Counted from the first letter of the stretch, positions 22,505 to 33,759 are shown. The stretch is DNA of 64,000 bases from Exophiala sp. HKRS030 (GCA_023897205.1 JAHWDD010000025.1:1-64000); one strand, 5' to 3'. The notes: generated by a model from the sequence alone, not told the origin. Made by a program: numbers and translations.

Positions 22505-23807
22505 ATGAGAAGGTCGAAATCCATCAAGCCAGTGGGAGCAACCCATGGCAGCGCTTCACGGACATGGGATGAGGATACAGCACGCAGCGGTCCCGCTTTT
22601 TCACCAAGACCAGCCTCAGAATACAGCCTGTGGGTGGGCAATATTCCGTCGTCCGCCGACATCTTGAGCATAAGAGACTTCTTTTCTCGACCAACCACTC
22701 AGAATTTAACAAGTATCTCCTACAGTCCGGAGAGCAATTATGCGTTTGTAAATTTCCACAGCGAAAGAGATCGCATCGAAGCCATTGAACGTGCGGCGTC
22801 GACGGTATTCCAAGGGCGGCGGCTTGATTGCCGCCTGCGGACTGCTTCAACATCAAGATCTCTCAAGATCAGCTACGGCCTGGCACATCGCCCCGGAACA
22901 AGACCCGCGATTCTCCAGCACGAAAATGATACACGAAGACTAGATCGGGAGCTCTCCCATTTTCCAGAGTTTGTGTGCTCTGAACTCAGAGTGAACAAAT
23001 ATTTCATCATCAAGAGCTTCTCTTTAGAGGTTATGTACCATAGTCTAGAGACCAATCGATGGTATATCCCTCGTCGACATGCCCACCGTTTGAACGCAGC
23101 ATTCCAGGTAGGTTGCATGAAGATCCGCGAAGAGATGCTGCTCACACATATGCTCGCAGACGGCGGGAAAAGTATACCTGATCTTTTCGGTCACTGGGTC
23201 TGGCTCATTCTTCGGTTATGCCGTCATGAAATCCGAGATCGCCTGTGAACCCGAGGGGTACTGCGTTGCCGTCGACCGAGGCAGAAATCCACCTCAGGCC
23301 GAAAGACGCCGTGCATACTCGGTAACCGCTCACGACAAGATCATTCCGAGCCCACCTGTCTCCCAAGGGACCGTTGTATTCCACGTCAGCAGGAAACTGG
23401 TTGTCTGGACATCTGAAAGGCTTAGCCCTGCTGTCGAGGCTGGCAAAAGGCCGGGGTCCGAAGGAAAGCCTGCCCTTCCGTCCAGAATGACCTCGAACTC
23501 TAACCATCAAGTGGCATCCGAAGGGAATGACTCGGTATCTCACCAGGCTCTTGATACCTTGTTCGTCCATGACGATGAGCCACTAGATCGAGCAACCTTA
23601 CTCTCCAAGCTCGCGCAATTTGGAAGTCCATGTGATATTAAATGGATGTCGTCAACGGCGATCCCTTTCGAAGACATCAGAGGAATTAGAAACCCCTGGA
23701 ATGAAAATCGAGAGGTCCATGTCGCGAGGAATGTCACGCCCCTTCATCCGCGAGCTGGGTGTGATCTCCTCAATGTCTGGAAACAAAAAGGACAAGACGA
23801 AGTATGA
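22505..23807 (+). CDS. RRM + YTH domain RNA-binding protein (m6A reader-like)
   Basis: A predicted reader of N6-methyladenosine in RNA. Two exons, 22505-23107 and 23160-23807, are joined in phase 0 (intron GTAGGT...CGCAG, 52 bp); 416 residues. An RRM is visible at about residues 40-110 (YSLWVGNIPSS, NYAFVNFHSERD). The YTH domain starts at about residue 158: KYFIIKSFSLEVMYHSLETN, then RWYIPRRH with the first cage Trp, LNAAFQTAGKVYLIFSVTGS, and the end FGSPCDIKWM, PFEDIRGIRNPWNENREV. About 90 residues of low-similarity linker interrupt the domain; a Trp there (KLVVWTSE) may be the second cage residue. RRM plus YTH is the usual fungal architecture, but this copy is short. The ATG chosen is the first in frame. 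Its place among metal genes is unexplained. It could be a diverging duplicate. Confidence 0.75.
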
Positions 23808-24025
23808 CATGAGATATGCTGCGGGAAGGCCTTTGAAAACCAGAGTCTATCATTACACGGGCCGGCGTAACAGCTGATGTGGAATTTGAGCATATTGTTT
23901 GCAAAGAGCTACACTAGGTTACAGCCTTTCCTAAGTCCAGGATATGAAATGCTGAAAGCAAGGCCGTTGCTACATAGGTCTTCCGCTTCAGGATTTTGAA
24001 GGACCTCGAGCTTCTAGGTCTGTTC

Positions 24026-26186
24026 TCAAGCCCATGAGAAATGCTCGAGATGAAGATACACTCCTCCGGACGTTGGCTTCTTCGCAATCTCCAAGTTTGC
24101 CTTTGCAGCCACATTTCGAACATCGTTTTGCATCGTATTAGGCCCGCAGACGAAGACGCCTAGAGATTGCCCAGTCTTTCTCGCCGTAGCGGCCATGTCG
24201 CCGACCATGGCAGGCAACGGGGGCCGGCCGTGGAATTCCTCACCAAAGTCTCCGATCTTACTGGTCGGGCCTAGGGCCTCGTTGCCCTTCACTGTACGAT
24301 TCTGTTCTTCTGGGGAAGAGGCGTCCTTCTCGACATCTTTAGGAATGTCCTGTGAGTTTGCCAGAGCCTGCGCCTCCCCAGTTAGGTAGACTTGTACATC
24401 AATGTCAGAGTTTGTATCAGGCGATGGATGCTTAGATAGCAAATCCCTAACGGTCTTGTGGAACCATAAGCGTGTAGCACTGTCCCGGGTAGCCAAGATC
24501 ACTCGTAGCGATGAAGGCCTGTTTGTACGACGGCACACACGGCCAGCGTTACTTGGTGATTCTTCCTGAGGCTTGGCGTTACTCTCAGCCGATGACACCC
24601 GAGATCTCACGAATAGCTCAATAAAAGGCAAAGTCCACCCAGCTCCTGAGCCTCCGGCGATGACTAGGAGACGGTCACTGCCGAAGTACTTGTGGAGGTC
24701 GATACCACCATATGGTCCATCAACAAGGACAGGGGTTGTTACACCAGGTTGTTCCAGAGCACGATCGTGTAAGTGAGCAGTCAACCCCCTCCGGTGGCGT
24801 ATGTAGAAAGTTAAGCTAGAAGGCTGGTCTGCTGAATCTGATGGTAGAGAGCATATCGTGAACGGATGAGAGGTGAGGGCCTGAAGACCAAATCCACGGA
24901 ATCGGAGGAAACAATGCTGCCCAGGGACCCAGTCAAAGGTTGCCGGGATAGCGATGCGAGTGAAATCGTTTTCTTCCACAAAAACCCGTGCCTTTTGGCT
25001 GCAGCCATGCTCGAAGCAGGTCCTGATCCATGAGAAGATAAAACACGGTACATAAACTGCAGCTGTTGCGATGAAATAGTCCCTATGAAACAATTAATGC
25101 TGCACATACTCAAGTTTCTGTGCGGAGGTACACACCATGACGTTAGTGTAAAGTCGCAGTGAAAGAAGAAGATTACGACGAACACCACAACTGAGAAGAA
25201 ATGGGAGGCCTTGAAAAACTCATAACCGACCTCGCTGACTTCCAGTCAGCAACGTGATACCCTCAAAGACTTCTTTGTTGCGTGAAAATCCTTACCGCAG
25301 TGGCCCAAAAGAGGCAATCGTGAGCCATGCCTGAAAGATCAGGGCGACAATGCCAGTCCAGTAGAAAATATTGCCCATGGTGAATTGCATCACCATATCG
25401 TGGAATCTGATATGGTATACAATGAAGGGAAACGTGTGCATCAGTGCTAGGATGAAAAAAGCGTACGCTGTCCACCGATGGAGCACCTGGAGCTTTTCAT
25501 GCGAAACCCCGGTGAGAAGAGTGATCCAGTTCGCTTTGGTCGCGGTTGCACTATCGATCGAGTTGTCAGCAGAGACAAGATTTGCCTTGTAGGAACTTCC
25601 TGCGAACGTACAAGACAAAGGGCATGCATGCCAAAGCCATCCAGCCAGACCGAGTACCCAGCGGTGGAGAACCGCCAAAGTCCAGGCTAGACCAGTAGTA
25701 GGGTCTGGGAGCAAGGTCCATACCTGCAACAGGATGTTAGTAAGTTCAGATTGCCACAGGCAGAACAATTGACCGCTTACAAAAGAAGAAGATGACGCCA
25801 ACTAGAGCCAGCAGCAGAAGTCCAATTGGGGCGGAATTCCATCGCAGCGATGCCACGTGGAAGCCGCGATAAGAGAGGTATCGGATCACAGCAGTGGCTC
25901 TTCGTAACAACGACGGGCCTCGATCAACATTGGTTCCCAAGACGCGTGACAGAACATGGCCGATGATGAAGATTCCAATGGAGCACATGAAAAATGCAAC
26001 TGTTGGCAGAGCATAGACATGGTCGGCAATGTACCTAGATTGGGAAGGCTGGTGAGCGTCTCGCACAAGCTCTCTTATCGAAAGAGAAGTCATGCATTCC
26101 TTAAACTTACCAGAAATGCCAACGTTCTTTATAATAATCACATTGCTCTGGTGTGAATCCGTCGCATGTGAATGCGCGACTGCCAT
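24026..26186 (-). CDS. Ferric/cupric reductase, FRE-B
   Basis: A paralogue of FRE-A with the same reaction and location. Five exons (26186-25781, 25723-25612, 25550-25296, 25234-25136, 25082-24026) keep frame throughout and give 642 residues. Visible features are RPYYWSSLDFGGSPPLGTRS, TATKANWITLLTGVSHEKLQ, the haem segment LHRWTAYAFFILALMHTFPF, the FAD site LTSHPFTICSLPS, the NADPH site GGSGAGWTLPFIELF, and VFVCGPNTMQ near the end. The intron that FRE-A has after HEKLQ is absent here; the other four positions coincide. An apparent intron inside exon 1 (about 26035-26110) would break the frame, so it is read through. It is divergent from the Ctr copper transporter across 618 bp containing an exact TGTGCTCA. 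That pairing suggests it works as a cupric reductase feeding Cu+ to Ctr (inference). Confidence 0.92.
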
Positions 26187-26804
26187 GTAACTCCACGGGT
26201 TGTGAGAGCCAACTTGCCATTTGCGCTGAGATGCTCAAGTTGCACTGATGTCGATATCAAGCCCTGTAAGAAAGTGAACTCAGCATGAAGTAGAAGAACA
26301 AAAAGTCAAGCTTTACTTGGGCGGCTGAAGCTCATGATACGCCCTGGCTTGAGAGGCTTTAAAATGCCCCAATCGTTCTCGCCTGCACCCATGGAAAATG
26401 TGGAACCGCCGAAACCACGTTGGATGTAGAGCCGAATACTACAAGCACCAGGGTCCGCAGAGTAACCCACTCTTCCTCAGTGGCGTGTGAGGAAAATGTG
26501 CTCACATTGCGAGACGGCCAATAGTGCTGAATTCCAGAATACACTAAGGTTTGGCGAAAATTTGCTCTCGGTTGGGGCGCAACATTCTCCGTCACCAAGC
26601 CGCAAGCCTGCTTACTGGATGCACTGCATAAATGTCGTTGCGAGGCCACAAAATCCATGATCCCTCTGCCCACCTTCTAATCTACACTAAACATACACGA
26701 AATCTCAAAAGTACCAGCGTTGTTCTTCAGTCTTTACTAATCAAAGCTGTTTTGCGCAGTCGACTTTTTATTATCGTGTACAGGACTAGCTGTGTGCCCG
26801 CCCC
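26187..26804. promoter_or_regulatory. Divergent FRE-B / CTR promoter with TGTGCTCA
   Basis: The 618-bp gap between two divergent start codons holds TGTGCTCA at 26497-26504, identical to the site reported for Aspergillus fumigatus Mac1, and TTTGCTCT at 26561-26568, one base from the yeast Mac1 site. Both are central, so either gene could be served. Confidence 0.6.
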
Positions 26805-27440
26805 ATGGATAGCGGTTCAATGTCGATGAGCAACATGGATATGAGTACGACCATGTCCATTACCATGTCCACAACTGGATCTCCAACTTCTACCATGAGT
26901 GGAATGTCGATGGCAAGCTCAACGGGTAGCTCGATGCCCATGTCGTCGTCTTCCATGATGGGTATGGATTCAATGGCCATGGTGTTCTTTACCTCTTCAA
27001 GCACGCCTCTCTATTCATGGGCTTGGACACCAGACACCACTGGCCAGTACGCAGGAACCTGCATCTTCCTGATCGCTTTCGCAGCTATCTTCCGAGCCTT
27101 ACTAGCAGTCCGAGTACGGTTCTATGACTTCCTTGCCTTGGCAAAACACCGACAATATGGTGGAGTGAGCAGCCAACCCCTCACCGATGCAAAGCCCATC
27201 TCGAGACCATGGAGAGCCAACGAGGCCGTGATGATAGCTATGGTTGATGTTATACTTGCCGGATTGAGCTACTTGCTGTGAGCGAATCCCACGCTAAGGG
27301 TAAATCATATGTACTAATATTGCTACAGGATGATTGCCGTGATGACTATGAACGTGGGATATTTTCTGTCGGTCCTTGCCGGGGTATTTTTAGGCAGCGT
27401 AGTATTTGGACATTTTATAGCGAACTCAGCTGCTCATTGA
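26805..27440 (+). CDS. Ctr-family high-affinity copper transporter
   Basis: A small trimeric-channel type Cu+ importer of the plasma membrane. Two exons, 26805-27277 and 27329-27440, are joined in phase 2 across a 51-bp intron (GTGAGC, branch CTAAT, CTACAG); 194 residues. The N terminus is Met/Ser-rich with many MxM and MxxM copper-binding motifs (MSMSNMDMS, MSGMSMAS, MMGMDSMAM). Three membrane segments follow; the second has the copper-gate motif MIAVMTMN (MxxxM) and the third has GVFLGSVVFG (GxxxG), which packs the pore. Length and order match fungal CtrA/CtrC-type proteins. It is divergent from FRE-B, which may reduce Cu2+ for it. The product ends SAAH without a long Cys/His tail. Confidence 0.95.
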
Positions 27441-28547
27441 TGTTGCTGATATCTAATGCGAGCCTGTTGCATTGCATCCATGAATTGAAAGGCTTGATTG
27501 TGTTCGAATACGATGATGCTGTCCTGGGAATTGAGCTGCAGGCGCGGCGGAGAGATCAACTCAATTCTACCAAGCTGGGGTGTTCATGCGGATCAGAGTC
27601 AATGTACAATCTCAATTTGAACAATCCTGAAAGTCGCTGCTGGCCAGCTACTTTCAGCAAAACGAAGTCCAACCAGGAGACGTTTCGATTTGTCTTTTAG
27701 CTAAGGAGAGTGTAACTACGTTGCCAACATGGCCCACTCAAACTACGTTCAACCACGATAAGTTCTCGTATGCCATAACTTCTTTCTGAAATACCGCAAA
27801 TGGCTTTACTAGTACCGTACGGTGATTCGAGACTTACAATACGCAGCATAAACCACATGAGTTCCATTAAGCAGTCTTCGTCTAGACTGATTCGTCCCAA
27901 AGCAAGGGTCCGACACAGTGGTATTCTACTGTGATGTGGCTGCAAAACTTGCTCACAAAACTTGCTCATCTTCGGCTTATCCACTTCCTGTGCGGAGGCC
28001 GCATGCATGACTGCTCTCATTTGGAAGGAGAGTACTCGTATCCTTGTCTCTACCGGCTTATAAAAGAATAACACTGTGTTTGCTGGAGCGTCTTAGTGGA
28101 GTTGCGAAGATCCGTCCCAGGTTTGACAGACAATCCAGGCGTCTGGATCTGGGCATGGAGCAGGGTCATGCAGTCAGGTAGCTTATCACACCCGTTCGTT
28201 TTGCTTTTGAAGTCTCGCCAATGGTCTTTTCCGTTTGTCTCCTCCAGTGATTCCAGGCTCTCATGCCTAGGCCATTCTGAATCGTGCAGTGTTTGTTTTT
28301 CGTCTCGCTTAGAAAGTTGAGCAATTTTCCGTGCGAGAGGGGAGGTATGCACGGTTAGCTAGCCTTCTGCTTGCCCGCCAATGTTTTCCAATGCTTAAAT
28401 TCGTTACAGTCAGCCCGGAAGAGCCAGAATCTCAAGTGTATTCAAACGATATTCATGCCCTCAGTATAAAGTGGCCTATTGCCTTCAAACCTACGTTTCC
28501 ATCGCAAATCGTTTTCTGTCCGACCATCCAAGACTAGGGTCATAATT
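27441..28547. promoter_or_regulatory. FRE-C upstream region with repeated TTGCTCA
   Basis: No gene is supported. TTGCTCA occurs at 27949-27955 and 27962-27968 inside a perfect 12-base direct repeat (AAAACTTGCTCA, 13-bp spacing), and once on the minus strand at 28318-28324. That last copy is about 225 bp before the FRE-C start codon; the pair is about 580 bp before it. The tandem spacing is close to 1.2 helical turns. Confidence 0.6.
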
Positions 28548-30728
28548 ATGAAGTTCTCATTGTTATGCCTCTTGGGGATCTTGTCCTCCGCGATTGCAAT
28601 CGGTCCAATCCCTATCACTCGTACTGGTCTTGCCGGCCTTGACGGATTTACGTTTTACGATCCCTACTGTGCTCATGGCTGCTTCCGGTCCTTCTCCCCC
28701 TTCAAGCTACAATGCTCCGCAACTATAAGTCCAGGAGGCCACACGACCGCCGGCGATGCTGCGCACAACCTCGCTGTGTGTCGATCCTCTGACTTTCCGT
28801 TCTTGAGCTCCGTAGCATGGTGTATACATCTATACTGTCCTGACAACGTTCGGGCTTCAAGGATCGAGAAGTTCTGGGAGACAGCTCTCACGGGAGATAG
28901 CAGTGTTGTTCCAAAATGGAGTTATGGCGAAGTTTTGGCCAATATCACGGAGCCACCGACCATGATGACAATGGACATGGACATGGTGTTGAATATGACA
29001 ATGCTCACATCCTATCACACCTGGCGCATCACTCAAGATACCCTCATATACTTCTTTCGCGAAACGGCTCTGGAATCATATTTTGGGTAGGTCATTTAAT
29101 TCCATATTGCTTTCCATGTTCCCACCACTCCCAACTTCCCCGACCGATCTTTGCGCATGCTGACCTCTGAGAACCATAGCCTGAGCCTCTTGCTAGCAGC
29201 GTTCGCGTTGCCTCTGGTCCTGACATGGCTAGACTACCTTCCTTTCATGACTGGCGCACTTGAACGACTGAAGCCCTGGATCTATCCAAGCATAGTGGGG
29301 ACCTACCACAATCGACCCCTCCCGTTTTTACTCGGTAATGCGCCTACTGTGGGCCAAAGTCTTTATATTGCGGTGCTGTTCCTTCTGAATATTATATTCC
29401 TTGCGGTCGGCTACAAGACACTCTGGCCCCACGAAGAATTTCAATGGTACAAAAATCATTACCAAGAGCTCATGGCTTACCTAATGTGGCGCACTGGTGC
29501 TCTAGCCTTCTGTCAAATGCCCGTGTTGTTCCTCTTCTCGAGTCGGAACAACATTCTGCTGTGGCTGACTAACTGGTCTCACGAAACCTACATGCTTCTA
29601 CATCGTTGGCTGGCCCGACTTTTCCTCCTGCAAACTCTTTTGCACTCAATCATTTCGTTGGTCTTGTATCAGAATGACGGATATTATGTATCGACGGTGG
29701 GAACGCCATTGTGGATCTGGGGCTGTGTTGGGTCAGTTGCTGCGGTCATCATCGTGCTCACAAGTGTGCTCATTCTGCGTCAACGAGCCTATGAGCTGTT
29801 CCTCATCACTCATGTTGTCATGGCCGTGATTTGCGTGGTCGCCTGCTGGTACCATGTCTGGTACGATGATGAAGGATGCTTTGGCTATGCGACGTGGCTG
29901 TATGCCACGTTTGCCGTTTGGTTCTTTGATCGGATGGTTCGTGTGGCCCGCGTGTTGAAGGCTGGCATCCAGCGTGCCCAAGTGACCGATATCAACGCGA
30001 CTATTGCCCGCGTTGATATCCCAGGAGTCCGCTGGGCTGGACCAGGACACTGCGTATATATTTATTTTCCCACCCTCAGCCCCCTACGCCCTTGGGAGAA
30101 CCATCCATTTTCTTTAATCCCAACTCCAGTGCTCAGCAACAGTGCACACAGCAGCCAGACGACAGAGCAAGCCGAAGAAGATTTGGAGAACAAGACAGCA
30201 ACAAATGTAGGCCACAAAGTAGTCCACAACGGCGGACTTTATACAAACTCGGGTCTGACCTTGTTTGTCAGAAAGAAGATCGGGATGACCAGGTCCCTGA
30301 GAGCACAGAAAAATCTCCTAGCCTTCGTCGAAGGGCCATATCCTACTATTCCCACCAAGAAAATCCTCCAAAGCGACCGGCTTCTCCTCATTGGGGGTGG
30401 CATGGGTATCACAGGTCTTTTACCATTCTTCTCGTGTCATCCAAATGTCAAGTTGTTTTACAGTGTCAAGGAAGGCGACAAATGCATGGTCGACTCACTG
30501 AGCACTGCGCTAGACCGAGTCCGAGAGAAGGAAATCCGCATCGGGCAGAGACTCGATATCGCCAGGTTGCTCGAGGTAGAGGCAAGCCTCGGATGGTCCA
30601 AGGTCGCCGTGGTGGGCTGTGGGCCAGGGGAGATGTGTGACCATGTTCGAGCAGTCGTGGGCCGGCTCGGAAGGCAGATGGCAGGGGATTGTTCGTTCGA
30701 GCTTGAAATAGATGCATTTTCCTGGTAA
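28548..30728 (+). CDS. Ferric/cupric reductase, FRE-C (signal-peptide type)
   Basis: A third metalloreductase, of the longer subtype with a secreted N-terminal domain. Two exons, 28548-29086 and 29180-30728, are joined in phase 2 across a 93-bp intron (GTAGGT, branch CTGAC, CATAG); 695 residues. A signal peptide (MKFSLLCLLGILSSAIA) is followed by a Cys-containing extracellular region of about 150 residues. Then come the transmembrane ferric reductase domain with haem-ligand segments LLHRWLARLFLLQTLLHSI and LITHVVMAVICVVACWYHVW, the FAD site WENHPFSLIPTP, and the NADPH site LLLIGGGMGITGLLPFF. The end is ELEIDAFSW, typical of Fre proteins. It is only distantly related to FRE-A and FRE-B and has different intron positions, so it was not part of the same duplication. 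It has three TTGCTCA motifs upstream. Confidence 0.93.
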
Positions 30729-32380
30729 CGAGTCGGGCTGGGAACAAACGACTAAACCACCTTGCGTCATTCTGCATGCCTGGGAGGAGTTTCACAAAGT
30801 CCAGCAAGCTTTCGTAGGCTTTCCGCGCCGCCTGTTTTCAGGATTGTCGGGGTCCTCAGCAAGCAATTCCGGCAACGTTCGGTGACGAAGTCATCTAGTC
30901 GTTCGATGAGATCCCAGATACGTCTTGAACGTTTGCGGCTTGGGCATTTGCTCGCACAATGACAGTTTTGTTTCATTCCAGCACACTGATATCGAAAAGA
31001 GATCTCTTGATGGTCGGATCCTTGTGAAGAGACGGAGGTTGGCCTGTCATTCAGAGACGGAACAGATGTTTTGTATCAATTTCCACTACGTGAAGACTTC
31101 CTGTCGTTTGGGAGCATAATCACACTATTTGGAACGATTGCTGGCCATCCAGATAAACTTTTCGATTTCTCAGATTCATTTTTGCTCGTGTGCCTTATGA
31201 AATCAAATGCCCCATCACCGATAGTCAGTGGTCAAGGAATTGTTTCGATGAAATCGGAAGAAGTTGGCCTCCTGAGCACATCGAACTCAGCGCCTCTGGA
31301 GAGGAGTGAGTACACGAACAGAGCGGCGTCATTCGAGCCGAGCGCCCCAGATACATGTACCGTTACTCATCTATACAAAGGTAAACAAGTTGAGAACGTG
31401 TCGCCATGAGCTCGGTAGATACTAAAGGGCTATGGTAATAGGAGCTTGCTCACAGTACCGAATCTCGGGAGGTAGAGGTGTATCCACGACACCAAGGAGA
31501 CTTTCTGGTGGAGCTGAAAACTTGCTCACAAGTCTCTCTTGCCTATACCAGCATGCAGAGTCTAACAAGTCTGTGCACACATTCTGCACGTCGTCATCAC
31601 CAGGACAAAAGATTGACTATCTTTCTCTACGTTTCTTGTCCGCATTGCCGCCAACTCATGTTGGGCATGAATTCCAGGTATCGTACAAGCCTGAACTTCG
31701 ATAGTAGATTGAACGTGACTGAACCATTTGCAGGAAAATTGCCCCTCTTGCCTGCTTCGGCAGCTAGATACAGTTTAATGAAGTGACATATATACACACA
31801 GCCAAGTGAAGCGGTGCGGAGGGAGCTGTTTGGACGGCATCGATATAGATACGTGTATATCTTCTCATCATTCTTGTGGTAGAGCTTAATCAGATCTTCT
31901 GTTTGGCATGAAGGTCAATACCCGATCAGCTTGGACGATCTATTGTTCTCGAGGATCCTAACCACATTTACAACCCTTCTAGAGCCACTCACCACTCCAT
32001 ACAAACAAAGATACTTATGTAGGTATCCACAAGGTCCGTACCGGTACAACATTCTATAAACTCTAAATGGTGGGGCCTTGGTTGTCCCTGGCAAATCTGC
32101 TCGACTCCGTTGTAAATGTGCTCACCCTTCTCGAAGGTGTGCCAAGTATTTCGCACAGCGAGTCAAATCAATAATCCGCAGGCTTCCTTATCAAACCTTC
32201 ATTGGCAGATCTAAAGGATAAGAAGCAGAGGCGCCAACAGATTTGCAATCAAATCTTCACCTTGTACAAAAGCTGTGAGGTCAGTGGTCCCCAGGTAGCG
32301 CTTGCTCCGCCGTAAAGAACAGCAACCAACTTTTACCACACTCTGCAAATTTCTGGACGAAAAAGTGTGCCTGCGCTCAA
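30729..32380. promoter_or_regulatory. MFS upstream region; motif-rich, no clear gene
   Basis: Copper-like motifs are dense: TTTGCTCG at about 30957 and 31185, TGTGCTCA on the minus strand at 31273-31280, TTGCTCA at 31446-31452 and 31522-31528 (the latter in AAAACTTGCTCA), and TGTGCTCA at 32117-32124, about 257 bp before the MFS start codon. Short open frames (31071-31409, 31432-31786) have no recognised domain. Three motifs lie 850-1110 bp from the MFS start, far for a fungal promoter, so a small gene between 31530 and 32100 may have been missed. Confidence 0.5.
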
Positions 32381-33759
32381 ATGACTGTTTCTCTTTCCGC
32401 ACAGCACCGCCGGAGGATCCTCCGTGTGCTCTGTATGTCTTTGCTCCTGGACTTGGTTTGTCACCTGTCACAGAATAAGGACGAGGTGTGATTTATGCGA
32501 AGCAGGTCTCGTTCACGTTCATCCTCCCTCTTTTTCCTTCGCTACTGGAGTTCTACCAGGGGTCGACGGCACCGCCATCGGCCGGTCTTAGCCACATCCT
32601 GTCTTACCTCAACCAGTACAAGAAGTCCTTCGCCGCGCCCATCAGTGAGAAGTACGACATAATTCTCCTCGGAGGAATGCTGGGGTCGCTCTTCTCGTTC
32701 CTTCAAGCAATTGCAAGCCCTATTATCGGTCGCGCGTCGGACATGTTCGGTAGGAAGCGGGTTCTGCTCTGGTGTATGTGCGGCAACGTTGTGAGCGTCA
32801 CCCTATGGTGCTTTGCTGTCGAGTTCCGGATATTTTTGCTTAGCCGAATCGTGGGTGGATTGAGTGAGGGCAACGTCCAACTGGCCACGGCTATTGCCAC
32901 TGATATCAGCACACATGAGGAACGAGCGTCCACCATGGCTCTTGTGGGAGTCTGTTTCAGTGTGGCCTTCATCCTAGGACCAGCCCTAGGGGCCACGCTG
33001 GCGAGCGTGAGCACATTCAGTGCCAATCCATTTGCGACGGCGGCGGGAGGCTCGCTGGCCCTGATTGTGGCAGAAACACTGTATCTCTACCTCTGTCTCC
33101 CAGAGACAGCACCCATTAAATCCTCCGTCTTAGACCGTCAGGCCGACGAGGTCCAGGTCCACTTGATGCAAGGCTCCAAGAAAAACCATACAAATCCCCC
33201 GTATGTCTTGAACCTAATCCATCTTGTCTTCCTTCTCGCATTTTCGGGTATGGAGTTCTCTCTCCCGTTCTTGATCACATCAATTCTGTACCCAACACAC
33301 CCAGCACCAGCCAAGATTAACGGACGCCTCCTCGGTTTTATCGGTCTGATCGCCGCGGTTCTCCAAGGCTCGGTCGTGCGGCGCCTGACGCCGCTCGTGG
33401 TTGTCCGGTCTGGCGTCGTGTCTGCCACTCTGGCTTTTGTTTTACTAGCCCAGGTCCAAAGCACCGTCGGATTGTATTGTGCCGCTGCACTACTCGCCAT
33501 CACCTCTTCTACCGTGGTGACCGGTCTTAACAGTCTTGCAAGCTTTGAATCTGGAAAGGACAACCGAGGGGAGATCCTAGGAGCTTTGAGAAGCTGGGGC
33601 CAATTGGGCAGAGCACTAGGGCCCCTACTCTTCTGCACGCTATTTTGGGGGGCCGGCCGCGAGAGTGCCTACGTCACCGGGTCGGCCGTCATGCTTGGGG
33701 TGGCACTGATCGTGTTCGTTGTCCTGAAGCCCCCAAAACGGGCCTCCGCCTCGACATGA
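32381..33759 (+). CDS. MFS transporter, TetA/MFSD10-like
   Basis: A major facilitator superfamily permease, probably a proton-coupled exporter of small organic molecules. Two exons, 32381-32455 and 32506-33759, are joined in phase 0 (50-bp intron, ending GAAGCAG); 442 residues. The first exon supplies the start of membrane helix 1 (LLLDLVSFTFILPLFPSLL), so the short first exon is needed. The loop 2-3 signature is GRASDMFGRKRVLLW, and helix 4-5 has LSRIVGGLSEGNVQLATAIATD and FILGPALGATLAS, the usual order for drug/H+ antiporters of the TetA type. Twelve hydrophobic segments fit. It is not a siderophore-type MFS. TGTGCTCA in the promoter suggests shared control with the copper genes. The substrate is unknown. 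Confidence 0.88.

Noticed and set aside
26035..26110. Apparent intron (GTAAGT...TCTAG) inside FRE-B exon 1
   Set aside because: Its length is not a multiple of three and splicing it would break the frame; reading through gives a 642-residue protein matching FRE-A.
30092..30640. 182-codon open frame within FRE-C
   Set aside because: Shifted-frame shadow of the FAD/NADPH half of FRE-C.
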